Of a stretch of 64,000 nt of DNA, positions 8,407 through 18,600 are shown in pieces. A model generated the notes under the pieces. It worked only from the letters and a program-made list of their open reading frames with translations, ran no database searches and was not told where the DNA came from. The stretch is from Brevibacillus brevis. GTDB lineage: Bacteria; Bacillota; Bacilli; Brevibacillales; Brevibacillaceae. Each line of letters opens with the position of its first letter. Positions within the stretch are counted from its first letter, which is position 1. The stretch spans positions 5,104,501 through 5,168,500 of the forward strand of contig NZ_CP041767.1 of the NCBI RefSeq assembly GCF_022026395.1, given 5' to 3'. Both the position numbers and the translations under genes were made by a program.

Positions 8407-8575
8407 ACTTCTCCTCCAAAATAGTTTGTGTGTTCATAAAAATCGTATTTGATTTTTAAGGCGTAACATACAGTTTTTTACACGAAATAAAAATACAGTT
8501 ATTTTGGACTAGGAACTCTTTCATCCATCGTGACCTTCCTAAATTAGAAAACTCGGAGCAAACTCCGGGCCTCCT

Positions 8576-8603
8576 CCGTCTCCACTCCAAAAAGCGGTAC
8601 GTC
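8576..8603 (+). repeat. Fragment of dispersed repeat family B
   Basis: 28 bp (CCGTCTCCACTCCAAAAAGC...) closely matching 28894-28921 inside the full family-B element. It lies in the 245-bp gap between the Ig-like and DUF402 genes, which otherwise holds only promoter space, a CGGAG-CAAA-CTCCG hairpin and a terminator. Confidence 0.45.
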
Positions 8604-8607
8604 TACC

Positions 8608-8646
8608 AAAAAAAGAACGAAAGCAATAACCGCCTTCGTTCTTTCA
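8608..8646 (-). terminator. Terminator of the DUF402 gene
   Basis: Minus-strand stem GAAAGAACGAA...TTCGTTCTTT followed by a U-run, directly after the stop at 8652. Confidence 0.75.
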
Positions 8647-8651
8647 TACGT

Positions 8652-9170
8652 TTATACAAAAAAATTCGGAAAATCAAAGTCATCCCGTTTGCCCGCCAAA
8701 ATATTTCGTAATAAAAGATCAGCGGTCTCGGAGGCAAACTGGTGATCCTCGCTCGTGATAACGCCTTTTTTCAATGCCTCATCGAGCTCATCCTGATCAA
8801 GCAAGTATATTTCTCCTGTCGGCAATACCACGATGTCGAGGTACAGATCGTCATACCAGATATGTCCGTTCTCATCCTTGCCATGTCCCCGGCAAATATC
8901 AATATACCATTGCACGGTATTCCCTAACTCATCCATCATTTTCGTAACGGCATAAGCTTGACCATGTGGAAAATACTGCAAATACACATATCCTCGATCG
9001 CCCACACATAACGTTTGATCCCCGACATGCATGTAGGCAGGCTCACTTACTTCATCCAGAGTCAGGCGGACAGCGTATCCAGAGAAAGATAAAGATTCTA
9101 CCCATTTTTGCTGGTAGCCCAATCGTTTCACACGTCTCCAACCAGGTCGATCTGCTCTTTTTCGCTTCAT
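8652..9170 (-). CDS. DUF402 protein, likely nucleoside tri-/diphosphate phosphatase
   Basis: 172 residues. The central and C-terminal part matches the DUF402/FomD-like family: WYIDICRGHGKD, WYDDLYLDIVVLPTGEIYLLD and DQDELDEALKKG, at about 90-140. The conserved acidic residues of this barrel bind divalent metal. Characterised Gram-positive members (the YgaC/SA1684 type) hydrolyse nucleoside tri- and diphosphates. The basic N-terminus (MKRKRADRPGWRRVKR) is typical. The length agrees with the family. It has its own terminator and is monocistronic. The physiological role is uncertain. Confidence 0.85.
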   Translation of the reverse strand: MKRKRADRPGWRRVKRLGYQQKWVESLSFSGYAVRLTLDEVSEPAYMHVGDQTLCVGDRGYVYLQYFPHGQAYAVTKMMDELGNTVQWYIDICRGHGKDENGHIWYDDLYLDIVVLPTGEIYLLDQDELDEALKKGVITSEDHQFASETADLLLRNILAGKRDDFDFPNFFV

Positions 9171-9288
9171 AGCCTGCCCTCCCTCGTCATTTTGGTTGTT
9201 TTTACTCTACCATGAATGGGATCGCTTTGTCAGATAGCAAACAAAGACATGCTCACGTAGAACATGCCTAAACGGATGAACCTGCCTT

Positions 9289-10713
9289 TTATGTTTGGGA
9301 GGAGTCGTCTTTTGTTGCCAATCGACTGTGTTTTCGCCCATATAGAAAATAGACGATCGCCCCTACCGACAGCCAACCGAGAAAACCGATCTTTGTCAGC
9401 GTAGGCAGGTTGAAAACGAGATATCCGCAAAAAAGAACCGAGAGCAAGGGAACAAGCGGAACAAATGGGACCCGAAACGCGCGTGGTAATTGGGGATGAG
9501 TGCGACGTAGTACAACCAGTCCAACCGAGACCAAAATAAAGGCAAACAGCGTGCCGATGTTAGTGAGCTGAGCCAAGCTGGAGAGGGGCAATAATCCGCC
9601 GAAGGTTGCTACTAATGCAGCCACGACTAGCGTGCTCTTTTGTGGTACCTGTGTGCGGGGATGTACGTGCGAGAAGACCTCAGGAAGCAAGCCATCTCGG
9701 CTCATCGCAAAAAACATCCGGGCTTGTCCATACATCATGACTAACAAAACAGTCGTGATGCCGACGATGGCTCCCAACGAAATGAAGCCTGCTACCCAGT
9801 CCTGGTTAACATAGTTGAGGGCAAACGCGACAGGATTTTTGACATTTAACAAATGGTACGGAACAATCCCTGTTAATGTCAGTGAGACAGCAATGTACAA
9901 AATTGTGCACACGAGTAAGGACGAGATGATCCCGATTGGCATGTCGCGCTGGGGATTGCGCACTTCTTCGGCCGCAGAAGACACCGCATCAAATCCGATA
10001 AAAGCAAAAAACACCGTTGCGGCACCAGTTGCTACTCCTGCAAAACCAAACGGCATGAATGGACTCCAGTTTTCCGGCTTGACATACATGACCCCAACGA
10101 CGAGGAACAGGACAACTACCGCTACTTTTACTAACACCATGATGGTATTCAAACTCGCTGACTCTTTCGTCCCTTTCATCAATAAAGCTGTAATGATGAC
10201 AATGATGAGGACTGCAGGTAAATCAATGATTGTTCCTTTCGATACATCAAAGGCACTTGTGAGCGCATGCGGCAGGTGAATATTAAACCCGGCTAGCAAT
10301 CCCTGGGCATACCCCGACCATCCACTTGCCACCGCAGCACAAGCCACTCCGTATTCGAGAATCAAATCCCACCCGATCATCCAGGCGACAAATTCGCCAA
10401 ATGCCGCATAGCTGTATGTATAAGCGCTTCCCGACACGGGAACAGTCGAAGCAAATTCTGCATAGCAGAGCGCGGCAAACACACAGGCAAGTGCCGCAAT
10501 AACAAAAGACAAAACAAGTGCAGGTCCAGCGTGCAAGGCAGCGGCAACGCCCGTTAACACAAAAATCCCTGTTCCCAAGATCGCGCCGATGCCCAGCATT
10601 GTCAGGTCAAAAGCACCTAATGATTTTTTGAGGGAGCTTTCATTTTTATCCACCTGCTCCAGCATTTGCGCAACTGACTTTTTCCTCAGCAATTGATTTT
10701 TCCATGACATCAT
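9289..10713 (-). CDS. APC-family amino acid permease (CAT/YfnA-like)
   Basis: 474 residues from the ATG at 10713, which follows GGGAGG by six bases; the open frame extends 28 codons further up without a ribosome site. About 12 to 13 hydrophobic segments are present. The first carries the APC signature GIGAILGTGIFVLTG. ALCYAEFASTVPVSGSAYTY is the substrate-loop signature of cationic-amino-acid-transporter-like permeases. It probably imports an amino acid with protons. It is flanked by unrelated genes, so context adds nothing on substrate. Confidence 0.92.
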   Translation of the reverse strand: MMSWKNQLLRKKSVAQMLEQVDKNESSLKKSLGAFDLTMLGIGAILGTGIFVLTGVAAALHAGPALVLSFVIAALACVFAALCYAEFASTVPVSGSAYTYSYAAFGEFVAWMIGWDLILEYGVACAAVASGWSGYAQGLLAGFNIHLPHALTSAFDVSKGTIIDLPAVLIIVIITALLMKGTKESASLNTIMVLVKVAVVVLFLVVGVMYVKPENWSPFMPFGFAGVATGAATVFFAFIGFDAVSSAAEEVRNPQRDMPIGIISSLLVCTILYIAVSLTLTGIVPYHLLNVKNPVAFALNYVNQDWVAGFISLGAIVGITTVLLVMMYGQARMFFAMSRDGLLPEVFSHVHPRTQVPQKSTLVVAALVATFGGLLPLSSLAQLTNIGTLFAFILVSVGLVVLRRTHPQLPRAFRVPFVPLVPLLSVLFCGYLVFNLPTLTKIGFLGWLSVGAIVYFLYGRKHSRLATKDDSSQT

Positions 10714-10826
10714 GTGCGACCTCCCAAGCGGGTCATTCACTTCCAACCGTGATAGAAAACAGTTGGAGTATGATCCGTTTGGAGGAAAGTTATGCACATG
10801 TGCAGCTAGGATCGCGTTTGTCAGGG

Positions 10827-11294
10827 CTAGCTACCCGTTAATCCGCGCCCAATGACATTGGCGGAAACGGGAGTAATCCCGAGCTCTCTTGCCCAAATGG
10901 ACAACTGCCCCATGTGATGAATCTCGTGGGCGATGACATGACGAAGCAGCTCGCCCTTCGTGTGAATCTCATTGTCCCACTCCACCTTTACAGGCTCGTC
11001 CTCCCTCTCGTCTGACCAATTCTCGATGAAATCACGCAATTCTACGCGGCAGGCATCTGATAGCTCTTTTACTTTTTCCAGGGTCTTGTACGCTTCGAAT
11101 GTCACCTGAACATCCGACTTTCCTTGCACGCCCCGAAGCCAGCTATACTCGACGTCAGCAATATGAAACAAGGTGTACAAAATCGTGCCAGCTCCACCTG
11201 TACGCTTGCGTAGCAATTCTTCTGGTGGAAGCTGCTTGCACCATTCCATCCATTCGTCCCGTACCTGCCAGTTATACTGGAAAAACATCTTCAT
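10827..11294 (-). CDS. DinB/YfiT-like four-helix metalloprotein
   Basis: 155 residues from the ATG at 11294 (AAAGGG eight bases upstream); a GTG three codons earlier is possible but has no good site. It has the DinB fold: first helix MFFQYNWQVRDEWMEWC, the metal histidine in LFHIADVEYSWL, and the C-terminal HEIHHMGQLSIWARELG with two more metal-ligand histidines. Family members include bacillithiol S-transferases and damage-inducible proteins of unknown function. The neighbours (permease, repair operon) do not define it. Confidence 0.88.
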   Translation of the reverse strand: MKMFFQYNWQVRDEWMEWCKQLPPEELLRKRTGGAGTILYTLFHIADVEYSWLRGVQGKSDVQVTFEAYKTLEKVKELSDACRVELRDFIENWSDEREDEPVKVEWDNEIHTKGELLRHVIAHEIHHMGQLSIWARELGITPVSANVIGRGLTGS

Positions 11295-11530
11295 CGAGTT
11301 CACCCTTTGTTTGATGATTATGTAGATTAGGAAAATTTCAACTGATTATAGCACGTATGTTCTCGTTTGGTAAAACCATTGGTGGTCTTCTAACCGTAGT
11401 GGTCGGGTGAAGCCCTGTCACAGGGCTTTCGTATGGCTGTGATCCCTTACCGCTTTAGATCATAATGGAAGGCCAGTTCAAAGTAGCTTCCTTGAACCTA
11501 CTTTCAAGTAGTTAACCAAAAGCTGCGCAG
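11295..11530. other. Non-coding stretch with palindrome and HxlR-like repeats
   Basis: No credible gene. It holds a perfect palindromic hairpin, AAGCCCTGTCACAGGGCTT (about 11411-11429), and two related boxes, TTCAAAGTAG (11478-11487) and TTTCAAGTAG (11502-11511), about 24 bp apart. Repeated AAAGTA/CAAGTAG boxes resemble operators of HxlR-type regulators, but no such gene is nearby. The repeat element A1 follows. Confidence 0.4.
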
Positions 11531-11730
11531 GAAGAAGCGCATTTCCAGTCCAAGCGCCTCTGGAGCCCATCCTAGCTGCGAAATGAATGGCGGGGAATTT
11601 CAGCTTCACCTATGAAATTCTTCATCGAAACTTCTACGTTTGAAGCGCTCCCGCCATTCATTTCGCAGCGGACAGTCATTCCCTCCTTGCGGGGCGTAGG
11701 CCGAAGCGTAGACTGGAAATGCGCTTCTTC
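11531..11730. repeat. Dispersed nested-palindrome repeat, family A, copy 1 (complete)
   Basis: Outer arms GAAGAAGCGCATTTCCAGTC (11531-11550) and its exact complement (11711-11730) enclose inner arms GCTGCGAAATGAATGGCGGG (11575-11594) and its exact complement (11650-11669). The 55-base centre has further small palindromes (GAATTTCA...TGAAATTC). The whole could fold as a large branched hairpin. It is non-coding and intergenic. Copies at 24966-25086 and 52206-52380 share the arms and much of the centre. It resembles a MITE or large REP-type element; no transposase is linked. Confidence 0.8.
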
Positions 11731-11755
11731 CCCCACCACAGCAGCTCTAATAAAC

Positions 11756-11790
11756 AAAAAGACCGCCAGAGCTATTAACCCTGACGGTCC
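11756..11790 (-). terminator. Terminator of the sbcDC-addBA operon
   Basis: Minus-strand stem GACCGTCAG...CTGGCGGTC followed by TTTTTG, just past the addA stop. Confidence 0.8.
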
Positions 11791-11796
11791 AACATA

Positions 11797-14700
11797 CTAA
11801 TCTATGCTTTCATCCGAAAACGATAGTGAGAATCCACCTGAAAGCAAATAAAGATAACTAGACACGTTCCCTTTTGGCTTGAGAATCTGCTTGATCGCTC
11901 GGACGTATAGCCTGATCTGTCCTTCGTATCTTCTTTTCATCTCTTCGATAGCTATGGCAGTCGCCTCTTTTGCCATCCAATCTGTCTTGAAGTCGATCAG
12001 GACGAGGCTTCCATCCTGCTCCTCCAACAGGCAATCAATGACCCCTTGGACGACAACCTGCTCGTCGCTCTCTTCACCCAACTCCGCTTCTACTTCATAT
12101 GCAGGAAGCACGAGGGTAAATGGTAATTCACGATGAACGACCGCCGCAGCCTTCATTCGCTGCCCCAAAGGATCAGCGAAGAATCGGGCAATTTGGGAAA
12201 CATCTACTGCTTCTACCTGTTCGTCAGTCAAAAAGCGGCGTGCTGCTAGTTCCATCACCTGCTCCCGAATATCCGCTTCATCCAGCGGACGCTTTAAATC
12301 GAGATGCTGGAACACTAAGTGAGTGATTGTCCCTTTTTCTGCTGCTGTCAGCCGATTCGATTTTTGCTCAGATAAAAACTTTGGCTTTTCCGTAATGGAC
12401 GGCAGAGTGAGTGGCTGTCCGCCTTTGCTGACTTTGGCATGTCGCTTGAGTTCGCTGACACTCCATTTCGCAGCTACGCGTGGCGCGATTGGATGCGGGT
12501 CCTGCCATCCTAATCTCTTGTCGACAATCTCACGTAACGTGTCATCAGACGGTCGTTCCGCGATCGCCTCTCGTCTGGTCATGCGCTCCCACAGAGATAC
12601 CTCGTCGTTGGTTGACTCTCCTTGGGCACGGAGCTCATCTGCCTGATAGAAGTGAAACGACCAAACCGAATCATCCGGCACACTTCTGACTCTCACGACT
12701 TCTCCTGAGCCTTGTTGCTCTGGGTATCCCCGCAGCAATCCTGCCCCAGGATGTCGCAGCATCGCACGCCCCACCCAGTCCAGGTATCCCTTTGCCTGAA
12801 TCAAGTCTTCGTCACTGAGCCGCTCGCTGTCATCCTGTCTGCCCCAGTCCGTCACACTTTTTGCGAGATCCTTGGATGAACCGACAAGAATGAGCTTCTC
12901 GCGTGCACGCGTCAAAGCCACGTAAAGCACACGCATTTCCTCAGCCAGCATATCCCGACGCAGCTTTTGCCGGATGCCCAGCGCAGCCAGACTCGGATAG
13001 CGCAGCTGCATGGAGGGCTCAACAGCCATCGGGCCAAAGCCCAGATCTTTATGCAACAAAAACTGGCTTTTCAAATCCATCGTATTAAACTGCTTGCCCA
13101 TGCCCGCCACAAATACAACAGGGAACTCCAGCCCCTTACTTTTGTGGATCGTCATGATACGTACGACATCCTCGTTTTCCCCGATGGTTCTTGCTTCGCC
13201 CATATCATTGCCCGCTTCTTGCAGACGGTCGACAAAGCGCAAAAAGCGGAACAAACCACGATAGGAGCCAGCTTCGTATTGTCTCGCCCGATCATAGAGC
13301 GCACGCAAGTTGGCCTGTCGCTGCTGACCGTTTTCCAGAGCCGCTACATAATCGAGATAACCTGTCTCCCGGTACAGCGTCGTCAGCAGTTCCGATAGAG
13401 CACCTCTGCGAGCCTCTGTCCGCCATAGATCCAATCGGCCAAAGAACTGCCGCAGTCTTTTCTCCCACGACTCTTGGGGCGGGCGTTCTTCTGCATATTG
13501 AAGAACAGCTTGGTGAAACGGCCCTGTCGCGTAGTGAATGCGGATTTGAGCAAGTTGCTCCTCCCGCAAACCGACGATAGGTGATCGCAATACAGCTGCC
13601 AATGGAATGTCTTGGAGCGGGTTGTCAATGACACGCAACAAGGAGAGCATCGTTTCTACCTCAGTCGCCGCAAAATAACCCGCAGTCTGCTCCGCATACA
13701 CAGGAATTCCTGCTGCGTGCAGCTCCTCTTGCATCGTCTGCCCCCAGCCCGAGGTCGCACGAAGCAAAATAACGATATCGCGATAGGCCAGCGGGCGCAT
13801 TCCCCCAGCCTTTTTATCGAAAACGAGTAGCGGCTCTTCTCCCTCGCCCGGCTCCATCCAGCGACGAATACGGCTGGCGATTAGGCGTGCTTCCAGCTGT
13901 GCCACACTCGCTTCCTCTGTGGACTCTCCCTCGGGTATACCAGCTTCGCCCTCATCTGTCCCCTCTGCAACTACCGCCTGACCTTCTTCTGCTATCGCTG
14001 TATTCCGATCGATCAGATGCATCTCTGCCTGCAAACGGTTAGGCTGTGCTTCAGGATAAGATGCACGGTTGATCAGCTCCGCCGAAGGATCATAGCCAAT
14101 CTCACCTACCCCGTGAGACATGATCTGGCGAAACAAAAAGTTAACGGCATCTACAACTTCCCTTCTACTGCGGAAGTTCGCCGCCAGATCGATACGCCGA
14201 CCGATGCAAGCTTCGTCGGTGTCACCATCTTTTTGATAGGTCACATATTTTTCGAGAAACAGCTTCGGCTCTGCCAAGCGGAACCGATAAATACTCTGCT
14301 TCACATCCCCTACCATGAAGCGATTCGCTGGCTGACCATTCGCTCCGTCTCGGGAAACCATTTGCAAGATTGTCTCTTGCACGAGGTTGATATCCTGGTA
14401 TTCGTCTACGAGTACTTCAGCGAACTGTTCGCGCAATTGAGTGGAGATAGACGAAGGAACAGTCTCCCCAGACTCATTCGTTTCGGTTAGAACACGCAGA
14501 GCCAGATGCTCCAAGTCGCCAAAGTCGACCAAGCCACGTGAACGCTTCTCCAATTGAAAAGCATCCGAAAATGCTGTCACCAGCCTAGCCAATGTCTGCA
14601 TGTGAGGAGCAATCCGCTGCAAGTCCGCGACGTACTGCTCGGCTGGCGTAGAAAAGTACTGCTCGATTTGCTCTGCCAGTTCCTTTTTCACACTGTTTCG

Positions 14701-15624
14701 CAGGTCTTGCACCTGTTCCTTCACGAGCGGATCTGTGCCTTTCACCGGAGGAAGCTTGGCAAAAACAACTCCTCGAATCGCTTCGGCGGTCGCTTCCCAG
14801 CCATCTCTGCAAGCCGCTCCTGCACGGTGCAGGGCAGCCGCCTCCGCCTCAAGTAAAGGCAAATAGCCAGCTGGCCCTTCCGGTGAGCCAGCCAGAAGAA
14901 CTGCCCTGCGCATCTTAGCGGTCATTCCACCGAGTGCCAGCTCCACAGAACGCAGCACGCTTCTACTCCACTCCAGCCCGTCCAGGCCGTTTTTATCGTG
15001 AACCGCAAACATTCCTGCCGCTTCCCCAAGCCATTGTTCTGGTGCCGGATGACTGCGCGAAAACTCATACAGCCTGAGCAGCAACAGGGTGAGGGCATGG
15101 TCATCCTGACCGTCCAGCATCACATCAGCTAATGCATGAAAGTCCGCGTCATTCTCGTACCAGCTCTCCAGCTGTTCCTCCAAGACATCCTGCCGCAAAA
15201 GCTCCCCTTCCATCTGATCAGCAATGCGAAAATCAGGATCGAGATCAATCAGATAGTAATACTGGCGCAAAATTCCCAAGCAAAACGAGTGAAGTGTCGT
15301 AATCGTCGCCCGCTGGAGCAGTGCCAGTTGCCGGCGCAGATGAGAGGAGTGCGGGTCATCTTTCAAGGCCTTTCGCAAGGCATCGCCAATCCGGTGTCGC
15401 ATCTCTGCTGCAGCCGCATTGGTAAAGGTCACCACCAACAGCTGATCAACGCCAACCGGGTCCTTCTCGTCCATGATGCGTCGGATAATCCGCTCAACCA
15501 GGACTGAGGTTTTCCCGGAGCCTGCCGCAGCGGCCACCAGGAGATTGTTCCCGCGCTGGACAATCGCTTGCCATTGCTCGTCCGTCCATTGTTCAGGCTT
15601 GGCCTGCAACTGTTGATCCGCCAT
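11797..15624 (-). CDS. addA: ATP-dependent helicase/nuclease subunit A
   Basis: 1275 residues, close to the usual AddA length. It is a UvrD-type superfamily 1A helicase: Walker A AAAGSGKTSVLVERI (about 33), DEYQDIN for motif II, QSIYRFRLAEP for motif III and VLYVALTRAREKL for motif VI. The RecB-type nuclease domain lies at the C-terminus (VLIDFKTDWM). AddA pairs with AddB to resect double-strand breaks up to a Chi site and load RecA. The start at 15624 lies inside the 3' end of addB (32-base overlap), which enforces coupled translation. It is the last gene of the sbcD-sbcC-addB-addA unit. Confidence 0.97.
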   Translation of the reverse strand: MADQQLQAKPEQWTDEQWQAIVQRGNNLLVAAAAGSGKTSVLVERIIRRIMDEKDPVGVDQLLVVTFTNAAAAEMRHRIGDALRKALKDDPHSSHLRRQLALLQRATITTLHSFCLGILRQYYYLIDLDPDFRIADQMEGELLRQDVLEEQLESWYENDADFHALADVMLDGQDDHALTLLLLRLYEFSRSHPAPEQWLGEAAGMFAVHDKNGLDGLEWSRSVLRSVELALGGMTAKMRRAVLLAGSPEGPAGYLPLLEAEAAALHRAGAACRDGWEATAEAIRGVVFAKLPPVKGTDPLVKEQVQDLRNSVKKELAEQIEQYFSTPAEQYVADLQRIAPHMQTLARLVTAFSDAFQLEKRSRGLVDFGDLEHLALRVLTETNESGETVPSSISTQLREQFAEVLVDEYQDINLVQETILQMVSRDGANGQPANRFMVGDVKQSIYRFRLAEPKLFLEKYVTYQKDGDTDEACIGRRIDLAANFRSRREVVDAVNFLFRQIMSHGVGEIGYDPSAELINRASYPEAQPNRLQAEMHLIDRNTAIAEEGQAVVAEGTDEGEAGIPEGESTEEASVAQLEARLIASRIRRWMEPGEGEEPLLVFDKKAGGMRPLAYRDIVILLRATSGWGQTMQEELHAAGIPVYAEQTAGYFAATEVETMLSLLRVIDNPLQDIPLAAVLRSPIVGLREEQLAQIRIHYATGPFHQAVLQYAEERPPQESWEKRLRQFFGRLDLWRTEARRGALSELLTTLYRETGYLDYVAALENGQQRQANLRALYDRARQYEAGSYRGLFRFLRFVDRLQEAGNDMGEARTIGENEDVVRIMTIHKSKGLEFPVVFVAGMGKQFNTMDLKSQFLLHKDLGFGPMAVEPSMQLRYPSLAALGIRQKLRRDMLAEEMRVLYVALTRAREKLILVGSSKDLAKSVTDWGRQDDSERLSDEDLIQAKGYLDWVGRAMLRHPGAGLLRGYPEQQGSGEVVRVRSVPDDSVWSFHFYQADELRAQGESTNDEVSLWERMTRREAIAERPSDDTLREIVDKRLGWQDPHPIAPRVAAKWSVSELKRHAKVSKGGQPLTLPSITEKPKFLSEQKSNRLTAAEKGTITHLVFQHLDLKRPLDEADIREQVMELAARRFLTDEQVEAVDVSQIARFFADPLGQRMKAAAVVHRELPFTLVLPAYEVEAELGEESDEQVVVQGVIDCLLEEQDGSLVLIDFKTDWMAKEATAIAIEEMKRRYEGQIRLYVRAIKQILKPKGNVSSYLYLLSGGFSLSFSDESID

Positions 15625-18600
15625 CGGTCATTCCTCCTTCTCCTGCCATCTGCTGCTCTGCCAGCATGCTCCATATTTGCTTGTTGTTCCACTTGGCAAG
15701 CTGTCGGTGCTCATTCCCGCCTGCATCTCCGTCGAACTTGCATACCGGCCTGTATGAACAGTAATCGCAAGCGGTCATCGTCCCGTTTGTGTACGGTTCG
15801 ATTTGGATTTCCCCATTGGTCATACGCGTACTGATTTGCTTCACAGTATCGCGAACATAAGAAGTCAAGGCTTGGAACTGCTCGGCTGTTGCCACAGATG
15901 ATCGCGACGAAAGCGTACCATCCTTTTTGATTTCAAATGGCACCAGCTCTGACGCCCCTTGCTCTACATAGCCATCCATCATTCTAGCCAGCTCTGGATC
16001 TGCGAGCATCAAGCCTTTCATGCGCAAGCGCTTTGCCCGCTCCTTTGCCGCTTCGTCAGCCGTTAGCAAGCGTTTTGCCGTTACAAAAGGATCCGCTACC
16101 TGATAGTAGAAAACGCCTCCCATTTCGGCTTTTTTCCCCAGCCATTCCTCCGCATTTGCCACGACGACATCGAGATAGACGAGCAATTGCAAATTCAGGC
16201 CATTCCAAACGTCGGAGAGGGACAACTGCTTGGGACTGGACTTGTAGTCAATCACGCGCAAATACGGGACCTCACTATCCAGTGATTGGTCAACGCGGTC
16301 AATTCGTCCGATTAACTGAAGCTCCACGCCATTTTCAAGCGTTAAAGCCAATCCCGGCAAATCTGAATTCGGCCCAAAGGAAACCTCCAGTCCTACCGGG
16401 GCAAAACGGCTGCGCTTCGCATGCTCCCCAAGTACATAAATCGCGCGGCCAACTGCTCGCTTCAGCTTGCCGGACAAATAACGATACCGGGCTGTCCGCG
16501 TCAAAATGCTGCTGCGAGTCGCAGGAACCAGTTCTTCTACGACCACGTTTGCAAGCTGCATGCTATTGTCTTCCGTCAGCTTGCTCCACTCCAGATTGTC
16601 TTCGTTCATTTTTTCAACGGCTCGCTTGAGTGAAGCGTGGAACAGTTCTCCCACATCGAAACGCTCCAGCTTGTACATCGTTCTCTCCGCCAATCTGAGG
16701 CCGTGAGAAGAGAAATGCGAGAACGGACATGACTGGAACCGCTCCAGACGAGACACGCTCATTTTCAGTTGTTTGCCGTACAACGTCGTGCTCGTTTCCA
16801 AATCCAGCTCCTGCGGTCGATTGAAATAACGCAAGCCGGACAACAGCCACTGCTCCCGTTTGACATCGGGAGAAGAGCGAATATACCAGTCGTATACCTC
16901 CCACCAGAAGTCTGGCAGCTCACCTGTCTTCTTCATCGATCGTAATAGCGTCAAAAGATGGCGGAACACACGTCTCGGATGTCCGAGCAGGAATACGTCT
17001 GTCTCGTGCTGCCCCGTCGGTTCATTGTAGAACACCTGATGCGGGATATCCGGCAGTACTTCCCGAATGCGGGTAAACACTGAGGAAGGCAACAGGGCCT
17101 TGCCCTCTTCATCTGCCAACGCACAACTCAGGATCAGCCTCTCTGACGGTCTCGTCATCGCCTGGTACAGCAGGTAAGGCTCTGCCATCAGCCGTTGCTT
17201 CGCACTCGGTGCCAGAGACATGCCCATTTCAGCCAGTCGCTCCCGTTCCGCCTCATCCAGAATTCCTTCTTCTTTTGGACGCAACGGAATAATGCCTTCG
17301 TTTACACCAAGCAAAAACAGAGCTTTGACATCCGGTTGACGGGAGCGTTCCATCGCCCCGATCAACACCTGATCCAACGCCGGGGGAACGAGTCCCAGTT
17401 CAATCGTCTCCAGACCGCTGTCGAGCACACGGGCGAATGTCGCCAGATCCATGCTCTCGTCGCCCATGACCTCTACGACCTGGTCCATCAGCTCGATCAA
17501 TCCTGTCCATACTTGTCCGTGCACCTGTGCTGCATCGAGATCGCCGTCATTTTCTGCCTTTCGCTGCCAATACTCCAGCTTGTTAGGTACATCCAGTGCG
17601 ATCAGAAGGTTGTACAGGGAAAGGGTCATTTCCTGTACGTTTAGACCCGCTGCTTGCTTCATCTCTTTTTCAAAGGACAGGAGCGGCGCTGCGTATTTGC
17701 GTCTCAGCTCATCGATTTGCGCGTCTTCCTCGGCGCCTGCCTGCCCGCGGAAATGCCAAGCAGATTCTTCTGCCCATTGATAACCAAAGACACCATGAGC
17801 CAGCACGTAGTTTTCCAGTCGATCGATTTCCCTCCGTGCTGTATGCTCATCGGTGATATCCAAAAGGAGCAGGTCTGTTTTCAAGCAGCGGAAAACAGCG
17901 TCGTACCGCCACCTCGTTACAATGACCTCCAAAGCCGAGCGCACCAGCTCCACCAAGGGATGGTGCATGACGGAGCGCTTCTGGTCCAAGAAGTGCGGGA
18001 TGCCGTATTCGGTAAATACAGCGGAAATTTCATCGGCGTACGTCCCGATTTCCCGAAGCAAAATCGCCATGTCCTTCCAGCGATATCCCTCTTCTCTCGA
18101 CAGAGACAGGAGCCTCAACGCCACAGCCTCTACCTCTGCGCGCCTGTTCACCGCTGAGAGCATCGTCACTTCGTCCGCTCGTCCAGGCTGATCCGGTATT
18201 GGCGGGTCTCCCCATTGGAAATACACTTGTTCGACCTGACGCAACCACGGACTGCTCTTGAAGCGCTTTGCCTCGGTCAATAAAAGCGGCTTGGCGATTG
18301 ATACACCCGATTCACGCGCCATCAGTGTCAGGGCTTGGTATGTTCGCAGTGTAGGGTGGAACAGCCCCAGCTCATCCACAGAAGCGTCACGTTCATTCGG
18401 ATCAAGCGTCAGCGCAATCGTCACCTGCTTGGCGTGCTGCATCAACTGATCGATCAAGCGCAGCTCTTGATTCGTAAATCCGGTAAATCCATCGATAAAT
18501 ATTTCAGCCTGCTTGATGTAGGTGGAATCACGCACCATCGTGGCCACTCGGTTCAGGATGTCGTCCGCATCACAATATCCCTCTGACAAGTAAGCCTCGT

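Noticed and set aside
11531..11730. CRISPR array or riboswitch
   Set aside because: The repeats are inverted and nested rather than regularly spaced direct repeats, no cas gene is present, and the element is not placed as a leader of a gene.
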